DNA from: Granulicatella sp. WM01
Lineage (GTDB): Bacteria; Bacillota; Bacilli; Lactobacillales; Aerococcaceae
Length of the DNA: 57,552 bases
Direction: 5' to 3'
NCBI RefSeq assembly: GCF_004570605.1
Contig: NZ_SPPB01000005.1
Span: 1-57,552 of the forward strand
The position numbers and the translations under genes are program-made. The notes beneath the pieces are model-generated. The model ran no database searches and was not told the origin of the DNA. It was given only the letters and a program-made list of their open reading frames with translations. Below, one piece after another: positions 47,212 to 56,919 of this stretch. Positions within the stretch are counted from its first letter, which is position 1, and each line of letters opens with the position of its first letter.

Positions 47212-47610
47212 ATGAAAAAGCAACAATTACATAATGGTGTTCAAATGATTGATGTAACGGAAACTGCAGTTCCTAAGCAATCACATACTATAAAAAAATA
47301 CACTGATGCAGAAGTTGATGCCATTATTAAGAAAAAATATGCAAAGTGGCAATCAAGTCAAACAGCACAATTAGTGAGTGTACATAAATCTAATGTTAAC
47401 AATGATCCGTCGATCGTATGTGAGAAGATGTTATCTAAATATGGTGTGAAACGTGTTCAAAGGGAGCTGTTTATTCAAGTTCAGCAACTAGTGTATAAAT
47501 GTATTGATATGACTTGTGGGTGTTCAGTAATAGATAAAGCTAGTATGGAGAATTCAATTCAAGATATTCAAAAATTGTGGATAGTATTAAAAGAAAAAAT
47601 GGATAGTTAG
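47212..47610 (+). CDS. Unknown first protein of the tail operon (132 aa)
   Basis: No firm family. The stretch KKYTDAEVDAIIKKKYAKW (residues ~29-47) looks like the opening of DUF4355-type phage scaffold proteins, but the rest does not and it is short. GGGGGA precedes the ATG. If it is a scaffold relic it would be the only trace of a head module; in Listeria monocin loci small proteins of unknown role also precede the tail proteins. Confidence 0.6.
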   Translation: MKKQQLHNGVQMIDVTETAVPKQSHTIKKYTDAEVDAIIKKKYAKWQSSQTAQLVSVHKSNVNNDPSIVCEKMLSKYGVKRVQRELFIQVQQLVYKCIDMTCGCSVIDKASMENSIQDIQKLWIVLKEKMDS

Positions 47611-47851
47611 ATGTTAAGCATAGACTTAAAAGAAGTAATAGAAACTATATAGAAACAGATTTGAAATGTATTTTTATGATTGAAAATAGTGATGTCTTAA
47701 ACTGAATAATACTTAAAAAGTTAATAGGAACAAAATAATAGGTGAAATACATGATTAGTGATACGGAGTGATATATATCTATTGTATGAATGTTTTAAGT
47801 TTATTTGTTTGTCCACTTTAAATTAAAAAAGACTAGGAGTGTGAAGCAAGT

Positions 47852-48220
47852 TTGATAAGTATAAAATCTGAAATATTTACAGAATTATCTCGTGTATTGC
47901 AGTCACTTCATATTAAAGTATATGATTATTACCCTGATGAAATTGAACAGTTTCCTTTAGTTGTTTATTTAGAGGAAAACAATATTCCACATGAGATTAT
48001 TGACAATCAGGAAGTCACTTGTGAATTGACGTACCGTGTAGATATTTGGTCAAATGCTTCTGATAGTGAAGTGATTACAGCAATTAATGCAGTGTTTACA
48101 AAATTTGGTTTTAGACGCTTATTATGTTCTGATGTTCCAAATGTATCAGGATTAAAGCAAAAAATAATAAAATTTACAGGAATTGTAGATAAAACTACGA
48201 AATTAGTACATAACAATTAG
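47852..48220 (+). CDS. Tail terminator/completion-type protein (122 aa)
   Basis: Small protein SIKSEIFTELSRVLQSLHIKVYDYYPDEIEQFPLVVYLEE ... VTCELTYRVDIWSNASDSEVITAINAVF. The pattern of helix, PLVVY strand and an x-Y-x-VDIWS strand is that of siphophage tail-terminator/tail-completion proteins, which sit directly before the major tail protein as here. The start codon appears to be TTG with AGGAG 12 nt upstream. Position corresponds to lmaB in the Listeria monocin locus, by my recollection of that gene order. Confidence 0.65.
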   Translation: MISIKSEIFTELSRVLQSLHIKVYDYYPDEIEQFPLVVYLEENNIPHEIIDNQEVTCELTYRVDIWSNASDSEVITAINAVFTKFGFRRLLCSDVPNVSGLKQKIIKFTGIVDKTTKLVHNN

Positions 48221-48230
48221 GAGGAAATTT

Positions 48231-48647
48231 ATGTTAGCAAACGGAATTACATTACATTTTGGTGAAACAAAAGATGCCATTACAACACTTTTATCAGGTT
48301 TAAAAGAAGTACCAGAATTTGGCGTTGAACCTGAGAAAGTTGAAAATACAACTTTAGCGGACAAAGTGAAAAAATATGAAAATGGAATTGGAGATGCTGG
48401 GGACTTAGAGTATAAATTTAAGCATACAAATGATAGTGAGCATGCAACATTCCGCATTATTCGTAAAGCACAAGAAAGTCAAAAAACATTATGGTTTAAA
48501 CAAACTTATCCAGATGGGACAACAGTTACGTTTAGTGGAGCACCATCTGTGAAAGTTGGTGGCGGTGGCGTGAATGCCGTTATTGAATCAACTGTTAAAA
48601 TTGCATTAAATTCTGAATTTATTTGGGCAGATCCAGCAAGTTTATAA
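48231..48647 (+). CDS. Major tail tube protein (LmaA-like)
   Basis: A 138-aa protein starting MLANGITLHFGETKDAITTLLSGLKEVPEFG, ending in a beta-rich part (TTVTFSGAPSVKVGGGGVNAVIESTVKIALNSEF). Size, place directly before the tail chaperone, and an excellent AGGAGG ribosome site point to the abundant tube subunit. The Listeria antigen LmaA of the monocin cluster holds the same place. Confidence 0.8.
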   Translation: MLANGITLHFGETKDAITTLLSGLKEVPEFGVEPEKVENTTLADKVKKYENGIGDAGDLEYKFKHTNDSEHATFRIIRKAQESQKTLWFKQTYPDGTTVTFSGAPSVKVGGGGVNAVIESTVKIALNSEFIWADPASL

Positions 48648-48673
48648 ATTTAAGAAAATAGAGGAGAAATAAG

Positions 48674-49042
48674 ATGACACAGACAAAACAACCGTATTAT
48701 ATTTGGACAGTAGGCGATAAAGCATTAAAGTTACGTTTGACAAATAAAAATATTATAGATTTAGAGAAAGAATATGAAGGAAATTTATTTAAATTATTAA
48801 ATGATATTCCACCACTTCATGTGATGTTAAATATTATTACTAAGGCTTCTGAACGTTTCAATCATGGAGAAACAAAGGATAGTATTAGTGAATTTTATGA
48901 GGAATATGTTGACAATGGAGGCTCTCAATTAGAGTTATTTACAGTGGTTATTATGGGAGTTTTTGGTGTATCAGGTTTTTTCTCCGAGAAGATGAAAACA
49001 GAGATGTCAAGCAAATTACAAGAAGTCGCCGAAACAATCTAA
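48674..49042 (+). CDS. Tail assembly chaperone, short form (gpG-like, 122 aa)
   Basis: Helical protein (NIIDLEKEYEGNLFKLLNDIPPLHVMLNIITKAS ...) placed between tube protein and tape measure, the fixed place of the lambda gpG analogue. It keeps the tape measure soluble during tail assembly. GAGGAGA precedes the ATG. A slippery site near its end yields the longer form. Gene order and frameshift together make the call secure. Confidence 0.85.
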   Translation: MTQTKQPYYIWTVGDKALKLRLTNKNIIDLEKEYEGNLFKLLNDIPPLHVMLNIITKASERFNHGETKDSISEFYEEYVDNGGSQLELFTVVIMGVFGVSGFFSEKMKTEMSSKLQEVAETI

Positions 49043-49398
49043 AATCATTAGTAGATCTGATTAGCGATGTTTATCCTCAAGCCTTAGATGCGGGGATAAG
49101 CATCGCTCTTTTTTGGGAGAGTAGTTTAGATGAGGTAGTTGATATGATTGATTCGTATAATCGACAAAAATTGTCTAAACAGCGTGAACAAGCATTGTTA
49201 AATGAAGTATTGGCAATTCAAATTGGTAATTTTGTGGGTTCTATGTTTTCTAAGCAGATTAAGATTAGGAATGTTAGAGAATTATTGCCGGCACTTTTTG
49301 AAGAAGAAAATCAACAGGAGTGGCAATGGCAAGAACATATGCAAAAAATGAGAGAGTTTACCGCTCGTCATAATCAAAGGAGAAAGGAGATGGATTGA
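48976..49398 (+). CDS. Tail chaperone extension made by -1 frameshift (gpGT-like)
   Basis: At 48976-48982 the short form reads ggT TTT TTC, a canonical X XXY YYZ slippery heptamer. After a -1 slip the frame is open without a stop through the short form's TAA (49040-49042) to TGA 49396-49398. The result is a ~241-aa fusion. The extension reads ...RRNNLKSLVDLISDVYPQAL, DAGISIALFWESSLDEVVDMI, matching the YPxAL-GIS-FW pattern of T-domains of Gram-positive siphophages. It stops 1 nt into the tape measure start. An ATG at 49144 has no ribosome site, which also favours frameshifting. Confidence 0.85.
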   Translation, partial: FFLREDENRDVKQITRSRRNNLKSLVDLISDVYPQALDAGISIALFWESSLDEVVDMIDSYNRQKLSKQREQALLNEVLAIQIGNFVGSMFSKQIKIRNVRELLPALFEEENQQEWQWQEHMQKMREFTARHNQRRKEMD

Positions 49399-51719
49399 TG
49401 GCTTCAGGTGTAAATGAATTATTCAAGATAGAAACAGCCGCATATATTAAGGCTATGGAACAAGTAAGACAGCAAGTTAATGCTGTAAAGGATGCTATGA
49501 ATGAGTTAAAAGGAGTAGTAGAAAATTTAAACATTGTAAAGTATTTATCAGAAATTGGTGGATATAGTATACAAATGGCTCTTGAAGTGAGTGCAGCTAT
49601 AAATCAAATTAAACTGACTATGGAAGAATCAACTCAGGCATTTTTAAAGTGGGGAGAAATAATTAGTTTAATATCTCAGGCAGTTATAAATGAGATACAA
49701 CAATTTGCCGAAAAATTACAAGAAGTAGTAGAAATTTTTATTACGTGTATACAATCATGTATTAGAGGAGTACAAGAATTAGACTTACTGGTAGCATCAC
49801 TAACGATTCTGAATAGTATTGTACAAGATAGTATAACCGTATTGAATATTTTACAATCTGCAGTAGATGAGATAAAAGAAAAAATATATCTGTTGGTTGA
49901 AGTACTAAAGAGTTTGGTTGTCGTTGATTTTTCCCCAATGGTAAAAGGGTTAATGTCATTTCTTTGTGGAGTACCAGCTTGTTTATCAGTTGTTATTGAA
50001 AAATTGGAATATTTTTTGAATAATATTTTAATTCCTCTATCAAAACTAGGGTGTCCTGAAAAAATAATATCATTTTTTAACTGTTTAAACTCTAAATTAA
50101 AAGAAACAACTAGTGGAGTAGATGTGTTTAAAGATCCTATAAAATGGTTGACAGATAAATTTTTTGACTATATTTCTAAATGGACTGGTGGAAATACGAT
50201 TATATCAGATCTATCTAAGTTGATATCTATTTTAAGAAAAACTGGAGATTGGTGTAAGGAACTAAAGCCTATTTTAGACATTCTTATTCCTGTAATAGAA
50301 ATATTTATGGGATTGTGGAAAGGGATTGAAATTTTATCTTTTATTGGACAAGCAGGCGGCTTGATGAATGCAATAAAACAAATAGGTGACGCAATAAAAG
50401 CTGCAACAATTACAAAAATAAAAGATAAACTAGAAACAATCCAATTGAATTTAATGTATGCAGCAGATGCTATTGCTAAAGGAGCAAGTACTGTGGCAAC
50501 AGGTGCTCTAACAGCGGCTACGGTGTTATTAACTACTGCGATGACTGTTTTAACAAGTCCAATTACTTTAATTATAGCTGCAATAGCAGCATTAGTTGCT
50601 GTGGGATATTTACTTGTTACAAACTGGGATACAGTTTGTGCAGTAGCCACTCAAGTATGGCAAATGATTTGTGATTTTATTGGAGGTGTTTGTCAGGCTA
50701 TTGCAGACTTTTTTGTTGGTCTGTGGAATGGTCTAGTTGAAACTTTCCAAGGAGTTGCACAATGGTTTGGTGAGATGTTCCAGCAAGCATGGGACGGCAT
50801 TGTTGGTATTTTTAGTGGTTTAGGTGAATGGTTCAACGAACGCTGGAATGATATTGTCAATATATTTACAGGAGTAGGCCAATGGTTTGGTGAGATGTTC
50901 CAGCAAGCGTGGGACGGCATCGTTGGTATTTTTAGTGGTTTAGGTGAATGGTTCAATGAACGCTGGAATGATATTGTAAATATATTTACAGGAGTAGGCC
51001 AATGGTTTGGCAATATGTTCCAGCAAGCATGGGACGGTATTACTAATATCTTCAGTGTAGCTGGAAGTTGGTTTGGAAATATATGGAATAATATTCAAGG
51101 TGTATTCAGTGGTGTAGGCTCGTTTTTTGACAATTTATTTAGAGGAGCATGGAACACTATTACAGGAATTTTTAGTGCAATCCCAGAATGGTTTAGTAAT
51201 ATTTTTAGTAATGCATGGGCAGGCGTACGTGATATTTTTTCTACTGGTGGAAGAATATTTAGTGGTATTGTAGATGGTATTTCTGGAGTGTTTAAAAGAG
51301 TTGTTAATGCAATTATTGGAGGCATCAACAAGGTGATTGCTGTACCATTCAATGTAATTAATGGTGCTTTAGATGGATTGCGAGGCATTGAGATTTTAGG
51401 TGTTTCTCCATTTGGGTGGTTACCTAGAATTGGAGTTCCACAAATCCCACAATTAGCAAGAGGCGGTATTGTAGATAGTGCTACGTTAGCTATTGTTGGA
51501 GAAGCAGGTAGAGAGGCGGTTATGCCGTTAGAAAATAACACAGGCTGGATTAGTGAGTTGGCCGATAAAATAAGTGTGAAATTACCAGCTTATACGGGTA
51601 GTGACAAACCACAAAATATTATTTTACAATTGCCTAATGGCAGAGAATTTGCTCGTTGGACAGTTGGTGCTATTAATGAATTACAATCGAATAGCCCATA
51701 TCCATTACTTAATTTTTAG
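49398..51719 (+). CDS. Tape measure protein (773 aa)
   Basis: The longest gene of the module; its length sets tail length, roughly 0.15 nm per residue, so about 115 nm. Helical N-terminal half, hydrophobic stretch near 380-410 (ITLIIAAIAALVAVGYLLV), then Trp-rich repeats (WFGEMFQQAWDGIVGIFSGL and variants) at about 430-640, and the typical C-terminal ARGGIVDSATLAIVGEAGREAVMPL. ATG 49398 overlaps the preceding stop (TGATG) and has AAGGAGA upstream. No lytic transglycosylase or peptidase domain is visible. Confidence 0.9.
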   Translation: MASGVNELFKIETAAYIKAMEQVRQQVNAVKDAMNELKGVVENLNIVKYLSEIGGYSIQMALEVSAAINQIKLTMEESTQAFLKWGEIISLISQAVINEIQQFAEKLQEVVEIFITCIQSCIRGVQELDLLVASLTILNSIVQDSITVLNILQSAVDEIKEKIYLLVEVLKSLVVVDFSPMVKGLMSFLCGVPACLSVVIEKLEYFLNNILIPLSKLGCPEKIISFFNCLNSKLKETTSGVDVFKDPIKWLTDKFFDYISKWTGGNTIISDLSKLISILRKTGDWCKELKPILDILIPVIEIFMGLWKGIEILSFIGQAGGLMNAIKQIGDAIKAATITKIKDKLETIQLNLMYAADAIAKGASTVATGALTAATVLLTTAMTVLTSPITLIIAAIAALVAVGYLLVTNWDTVCAVATQVWQMICDFIGGVCQAIADFFVGLWNGLVETFQGVAQWFGEMFQQAWDGIVGIFSGLGEWFNERWNDIVNIFTGVGQWFGEMFQQAWDGIVGIFSGLGEWFNERWNDIVNIFTGVGQWFGNMFQQAWDGITNIFSVAGSWFGNIWNNIQGVFSGVGSFFDNLFRGAWNTITGIFSAIPEWFSNIFSNAWAGVRDIFSTGGRIFSGIVDGISGVFKRVVNAIIGGINKVIAVPFNVINGALDGLRGIEILGVSPFGWLPRIGVPQIPQLARGGIVDSATLAIVGEAGREAVMPLENNTGWISELADKISVKLPAYTGSDKPQNIILQLPNGREFARWTVGAINELQSNSPYPLLNF
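50761..51040 (+). repeat. 120-bp tandem repeat in the tape measure gene
   Basis: 50761-50880 and 50881-51000 differ at only about four bases, and 51001-51040 begins a third, more divergent copy. Each unit codes 40 residues with two Trp-rich half-repeats. Recent duplication here changes tail length by about 6 nm per unit by the usual rule. Confidence 0.9.
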
Positions 51720-51730
51720 GAGGTTGTTAA

Positions 51731-52081
51731 ATGTTAAAATTAATAATTAATGGAGTGACAGTAGTCACTCCTAAAACGTTTCAAGTATCTATCAGTGATA
51801 TTGATGGAGAGTCTAGTCGAAATGCTAGAGGTCAGATTATACGTGATAGAGTAGCTATTAAACGAAAAATAGAATGTGAGTGGGGAATGTTAACTCAATT
51901 TGAAATCCAACAAATACTTGCTGCAGTGATAAATGAATTTGTTACAGTTCAGTATCCAGATCCTCAATTAGGAATGGTTACCAAGACTTTTTATGTTGAA
52001 GAACGTTCATCTCCAGCGTATAGCTGGAATAATCATTTGAAACCTTGGAGCGGATTAAAGATGAGTCTTATAGAAAGGTAG
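51731..52081 (+). CDS. Small tail-tip protein (DUF6711-like, 116 aa)
   Basis: MLKLIINGVTVVTPKTFQVSISDIDGESSRNARGQIIRDRVAIKRKIECEWGML is the pattern of the small phage protein family found directly after tape measure genes in Listeria/Lactobacillales siphophages. AGGAGG precedes the ATG. It probably takes the place of the distal tail protein at the tail tip. Confidence 0.7.
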   Translation: MLKLIINGVTVVTPKTFQVSISDIDGESSRNARGQIIRDRVAIKRKIECEWGMLTQFEIQQILAAVINEFVTVQYPDPQLGMVTKTFYVEERSSPAYSWNNHLKPWSGLKMSLIER

Positions 52082-52087
52082 GTAATC

Positions 52088-54001
52088 ATGCTAAGTACAA
52101 CAAGAGATTATATTAATACAACACTAGCATCCAATAGACAGTTTCAAGCAAGAGTTATGATGAATGATATTGAGTATACTTCGGATGTTATTTTTAAAAT
52201 TTCTTATGATTCTTCTATAGCGGATGGAGATAAGTTTGTAGTGGGTGGAGGATTTACAAATACGGTATCTGTTGAATTGTTGCAAATTGTTGAGGGGTTA
52301 GTTGAACATACACCCATTAAGGTTTATATTTCGTTACTAGTAAACAATACATACGTAGAGTTACCATTGGGGCAGTTTTATGCTACTGAAATAGTTATTG
52401 ATAGGAATGCTAACAAGACAACAGTAAAAGCTGGAGATGGAATGATTTTTACTGAAAAGAAATATATAAGTAACTTGAATTATCCGGTTAAGGCAAAAGA
52501 GGTATTAGAAGAAATTACGCAATATCTAGGTGTTGAATTAGCTCCACTTTCTAGTTTTAGTGATGACATTATTTCTGATAAACAAAGAGATATTACATGT
52601 CGAGAAGCCTTAATTTACCTGGCACAAATTAATGGTGCTTTTTTACGATTTGATAGATATGGAAGGTTAAGTATTGATAAGTTAAACAATACAACAAGAA
52701 AAATTAGTAAAGATAATTACTTTTTAAAAGGATTAACAAAGAATGAAATTGATTTTAGATTAAAAGGTATCACTAATACGATTACTGATGATAATAATAA
52801 GACCATTACTATGCAGTCTGGATCTGAAAAAGGAGTACAGATGGAGTTAAAAAATCCATGGATTAATCAAACGATTTTAGATAGATTGTATAATGAATAT
52901 CGGCGATTGAACTATTATCCGTTTGATTTGAACTGGCAGGGTGATGTATCGCTTGAAAGTATAGATTGGGTAACTTTAGAACATTCTGAAGACGAATGGA
53001 TAAGTGTGCCGTTATTGAGTTATTCTTTAATATTCAATGGTGGTCTGTCTTCTAAAGCAACTGCACGTGCTTCTACACAAAGTCAATCCCCTTATATTCA
53101 AAAGGGATTTGTTACAAAAAAAATTGAATTACTGGAAACAATGATGTCTGGTATAAATCAAATGTATTTAGACCAAGAAGATCCAATAGAGCCTAATAAT
53201 GGAGATAAATGGTTTAAACCAAATGGTACAAATGTTGAATTGTATGAACGAATAGATGGATATTGGGTTAAAAAAGCAGATACGTCAGATTTAAATGAAA
53301 TTGTAAATAGTTTTAGCAAAGATGAAGTAATTGCTAAGAAACTGTATGGTGCATTAGCTAGTTTTATTGAAATTAATGCTAACAAAATCGTAGCTGGAGA
53401 TATCGATTTACAACGTTTACGTATTGTAGACGGATCAAAAGAAGTGTTGACAATTCGGGATGGAAGATTGGTAGCTAATTTAGGAGAGGATGTTCCAAAA
53501 AAAGTAGATTTGGATCATCTATCTAGTGTTCAAAATGCAACGTATACTAATTTTAGGACTGAAATATTAAAAGAATTAGAGGCTAAAGCAGCAATAATAG
53601 ATTTGCGAGCGTGGCAACAGCAATATTTGAAATTACAAGAAACTAATAGACAAGATATTGCACAAGCACTTTCTGATTTAATTGCCAGTACAGAAAGGAT
53701 TAATGGTATTGATGCTAAATTAGGTGCGTTAGCTGTTAGCATGGCATTCATTGATAGATTTGTCAAAATTTCAAATGAGGGTATTATAATTGGAAATATT
53801 GAAAATGATTCCTATATTCAAATTAATGACAGTAGAATCACTATGTTTTCTGGTGGTTCAGAAGTGATGTACTTATCGCAAGGTGTATTACATATTAAGC
53901 GTGGTGTATTTGTAAATTCTGTACAAATCGGAAAATATGTTTGGATGCAGTATGAAATAAATCCGGATATGATGGTTTTAAGATATGTAGGAGGTTTGTA
54001 A
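52088..54001 (+). CDS. Tail hub / tail-associated structural protein (637 aa)
   Basis: N-terminal part (about 1-330) with the beta-rich, CREALIYLAQINGAFLRFDRYGRL-type sequence of siphophage baseplate hub proteins. The middle stretch (about 357-395) with DQEDPIEPNNGDKWFKPNGTNVELY reads like the small W-containing modules of minor structural proteins. The C-terminal region with helical and SYIQINDSRITMFSGG-type repeats is typical of tail-tip fibres. No peptidoglycan-hydrolase domain is obvious. It begins 6 nt after the preceding gene. Confidence 0.75.
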   Translation: MLSTTRDYINTTLASNRQFQARVMMNDIEYTSDVIFKISYDSSIADGDKFVVGGGFTNTVSVELLQIVEGLVEHTPIKVYISLLVNNTYVELPLGQFYATEIVIDRNANKTTVKAGDGMIFTEKKYISNLNYPVKAKEVLEEITQYLGVELAPLSSFSDDIISDKQRDITCREALIYLAQINGAFLRFDRYGRLSIDKLNNTTRKISKDNYFLKGLTKNEIDFRLKGITNTITDDNNKTITMQSGSEKGVQMELKNPWINQTILDRLYNEYRRLNYYPFDLNWQGDVSLESIDWVTLEHSEDEWISVPLLSYSLIFNGGLSSKATARASTQSQSPYIQKGFVTKKIELLETMMSGINQMYLDQEDPIEPNNGDKWFKPNGTNVELYERIDGYWVKKADTSDLNEIVNSFSKDEVIAKKLYGALASFIEINANKIVAGDIDLQRLRIVDGSKEVLTIRDGRLVANLGEDVPKKVDLDHLSSVQNATYTNFRTEILKELEAKAAIIDLRAWQQQYLKLQETNRQDIAQALSDLIASTERINGIDAKLGALAVSMAFIDRFVKISNEGIIIGNIENDSYIQINDSRITMFSGGSEVMYLSQGVLHIKRGVFVNSVQIGKYVWMQYEINPDMMVLRYVGGL

Positions 54002-54002
54002 C

Positions 54003-55946
54003 ATGGCAGTATTTTATTCAACAATAGGAAGTTTAACACTAAAAGTCGAGTATAACTACTCATCACAACATATTAATGAAAATACGTCATTAGTATCATA
54101 TAGTGTATCTCTAGAAACAGCGTACGGACATTGGAATAAACAAAATATTTCGCAATTAACAATTAATATTGATGGACGCCAAATATATACAGGAATTCAT
54201 AATTTTGATTTAAGAGGAGTGAATTCATTTGTTCTCAAAAAAGGTACGTATACGGTAAATCATAATAATGATGGAACTAAACTATCTGATATTTATGTGA
54301 CATTTAATACAGATACTACTCGAATAATGAATTTTTCTGTTAGAGGTAATCTATCGTTACCTAAAATTCCTAGAGCAAGTACATTAGGAGATGTTACAGG
54401 TGTATTAGGGAAACAGATGACACTTTCTATACAAAGTTCATCAAATTCATTCGTTCATAATTTAGAGTATAAATTTGGAGAAATAGAAGGCACTATAGCA
54501 AGAGGTATAGCAACTAATGTACAATGGACTCCATCAATAGAGTTAGCTAATCAAATTCCTAATGCTCTAAGTGGAAAAGGATTAATTTGGGTTAATACTT
54601 ATCAAAATAGTAAGCTAGTTGGTACAAAGCAAGTTAATTTAGTTCTATCAGTTCCAGATAGTATGGTTCCAACATTTAATAATATTACGTTGATAGATAG
54701 TCATAGTAAAGCTAATACATTACTGCCGGAAAATATTTTTATTAAAGGGATTTCCAATATAAAAGCCACTGTCACAGATGCTATTGGAGTATATGGTTCA
54801 AAAATCAATAGCTATAGGATAGAAATTCTCAATAAAGTATCTAATATGACGACTACAAATGGTGGGACGTTAGGATTAATGGACTATACGGGAACGCATA
54901 AGTTAAAAGCAACTATTACAGATAGTCGTGGACGAACAGCTAGTAAAATAATAGATATCGTAGTTTTAGATTATTTTAGTCCAGTATTTAGCTTTAGGGC
55001 GGAAAGATCAAAGACTGATGTCAAACAGATAGATACTTATAGGCATATTCGTATTGCACCATTAATGGTAAATGGAGTGCAAAGAAATCATATTCAAGTG
55101 AGTTTTAAATATAAATTATCTACAGAATCAACATATAAAGATGATATAAATTCAACAGTAAACAATATTATTGAACAAGTTGGATTTCATCAAAGGTTAA
55201 TTAATAGTTTAAGAGCAGATAAAGCCTATACACTTGTAATGACAGTTTCAGATGCATTTTCAACGGCTAGTTCTGAAATTTTATTGAACTCAGAGAAAGT
55301 AGTAATGTCTTATGCTAAGGAAGGAATTGGTATTGGGAAGGTTTGGGAACATGGAAGTATTGACAGTGCTGAAGCCATTTATGCGTTCGATAAACAGATC
55401 CAACATCATAAATTAACTGAAAATAATGGAAGTATAAAAGAGTCAAATAAATCTATAAATGATATTAGAGAGACAGGATTTTATTTTGTTAAGAAAGATA
55501 ATCCAGCAAACTCTCCCTTCTATGGTTTACTGAGTGTTTTTCATACTGGAGGAAAAGAAGCTATGCAGAATTATCAAACGTATGATGGTGCTCGCCAATT
55601 TTCTAGATGTAGTAATTATTCGACAGGAGAATGGTCCAATTGGATTGAACTTTCTACATCAGTTAAAAAGCCGTGGATAAGCTCAGGCGTAAGTAATATT
55701 TTTTATAAATTAGATGGAAATACTATGCATGTGAGAGGGTATGTTAAATCTACTAGTAGTGGAGTGGTAAAGATAGGAGCAGTACCTAGTCAGTATGTTC
55801 CTCAAAATTTGATGTTTGTTGTGGCAGAATGGAATAGTTTTGGAGATAGAAACGTACACCTTCAAGTAGATGGAACAGGAACAATGTCTTTGTTAAATGT
55901 TTTATCTAATATGGAGTATTCGTTTAATATAAGCTGGGGAATATAA
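54003..55946 (+). CDS. Receptor-binding / side-tail protein (DUF859-like, 647 aa)
   Basis: Beta-rich protein with repeated immunoglobulin-like segments (VKVEYNYSSQHINENTSLVSYSV at the start; later TDAIGVYGSKINSYRIEIL), as in DUF859 minor structural proteins. Residues ~485-555 contain IRETGFYFVKKDNPANSPFYG ... STGEWSNWIEL, a knob-like motif found in fibres that bind cell surfaces. The end ISWGI follows a small beta domain. It starts 1 nt after the hub gene with AGGAGG upstream. In a tailocin this protein would decide which strains are killed. Confidence 0.75.
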   Translation: MAVFYSTIGSLTLKVEYNYSSQHINENTSLVSYSVSLETAYGHWNKQNISQLTINIDGRQIYTGIHNFDLRGVNSFVLKKGTYTVNHNNDGTKLSDIYVTFNTDTTRIMNFSVRGNLSLPKIPRASTLGDVTGVLGKQMTLSIQSSSNSFVHNLEYKFGEIEGTIARGIATNVQWTPSIELANQIPNALSGKGLIWVNTYQNSKLVGTKQVNLVLSVPDSMVPTFNNITLIDSHSKANTLLPENIFIKGISNIKATVTDAIGVYGSKINSYRIEILNKVSNMTTTNGGTLGLMDYTGTHKLKATITDSRGRTASKIIDIVVLDYFSPVFSFRAERSKTDVKQIDTYRHIRIAPLMVNGVQRNHIQVSFKYKLSTESTYKDDINSTVNNIIEQVGFHQRLINSLRADKAYTLVMTVSDAFSTASSEILLNSEKVVMSYAKEGIGIGKVWEHGSIDSAEAIYAFDKQIQHHKLTENNGSIKESNKSINDIRETGFYFVKKDNPANSPFYGLLSVFHTGGKEAMQNYQTYDGARQFSRCSNYSTGEWSNWIELSTSVKKPWISSGVSNIFYKLDGNTMHVRGYVKSTSSGVVKIGAVPSQYVPQNLMFVVAEWNSFGDRNVHLQVDGTGTMSLLNVLSNMEYSFNISWGI

Positions 55947-56181
55947 GAAATTTTATTTTATAATATTATAAAATTACTATAGGAAAACAGTGTATCAACA
56001 TAAAGAGTTAAGGTGTATATTACATTATAAATATAAACAAGATTATTTAAAGTAGATTGACAATATGATGTTATGAGTAGAGATAAAGGTGGTATGAAAA
56101 TCATAAAGACTAGTAAAGAAATAATGTTTTTTATAAGAGTCTTTATTGGTCATATTCTGGTTATAAGGAGGAGATAAGTTA

Positions 56182-56919
56182 GTGCTAAAAAATGATGATA
56201 GTAAAAACATAAAAGAATTAGATGGTAATAATGTGGTTGAATCGACGGAATTTTCTTCCAAGTCTACATATAGATTGTTAAATACTAATAATATGAAATT
56301 TAATGAATTAATTAGTCATGTTGTTCCTGTTATTGCGTATAAGAAAAATGTAAAAGCAGATAAAAGTTCAAGTATAAATAAAGATTATTCGCATAAATAT
56401 AGTTTAGATATAGAAAACAACGAAAATATTATTTTGTCTGATAATAAGACAAAAATAAAAATAAAATCCATACACTTTTTAGGTGATATTATTCAAGATA
56501 GTAGTTTTATTCATATTGACATTGATACAATTGAAAAATTAAAAGAAAAACTCAGTACGGTTAATGTATACGAATATAGAGATAAGTTACCTGAAACGAT
56601 ATTAAAAAACTTCGCATCAGAGCAAAAACGACTTGGTGAGAAGTACAATGATTTAGCTAGTGTATTTGAAAATATAGCCTCTTCAATCGTATTTGATTTA
56701 AAAAATTCTCTGAAAATGATAGAGTTAGATTATACAGAATATACTAAAATTAAGAGAGAGTTAAACACAGATAACTATAATGATGAAGGAAAACAGAATC
56801 TTGTACTTGCACTAATTGGTTTAGGTGATTTGTTGTATTATACACAAGAAGAAGTGGATAATTACGTTGATCAACTAAAAAATATTGCAGAAAGATTTAA
56901 GAAATTTAGAAGAGAGTAG
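56182..56919 (+). CDS. Unknown protein between receptor-binding gene and holin (245 aa)
   Basis: No family recognised. It starts with GTG, AAGGAGGAG lying 8 nt before. Asn/Lys/Asp-rich N-terminal half with little structure, then a helical C-terminal part (KNFASEQKRLGEKYNDLASVFENI ... EEVDNYVDQLKNIAERFKKF). No signal peptide or membrane span. Its stop codon is inside a terminator hairpin. Chaperone for the fibre, or an accessory protein, are possible guesses only. Confidence 0.65.
   Translation: MLKNDDSKNIKELDGNNVVESTEFSSKSTYRLLNTNNMKFNELISHVVPVIAYKKNVKADKSSSINKDYSHKYSLDIENNENIILSDNKTKIKIKSIHFLGDIIQDSSFIHIDIDTIEKLKEKLSTVNVYEYRDKLPETILKNFASEQKRLGEKYNDLASVFENIASSIVFDLKNSLKMIELDYTEYTKIKRELNTDNYNDEGKQNLVLALIGLGDLLYYTQEEVDNYVDQLKNIAERFKKFRRE

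Noticed and set aside
47139-47234. A 31-codon frame starting GTG and overlapping the first tail-operon gene
   Set aside because: No clear ribosome site, and it overlaps a gene with a better one. The content (KSYGISSRTTLNMGEYEKA) looks protein-like, so it could be a relic, but I cannot support it.
49144-49398. An independent 84-aa gene after the tail chaperone
   Set aside because: The ATG at 49144 has no ribosome site, the frame is open far upstream, and the slippery heptamer at 48976 explains it as a frameshift extension.
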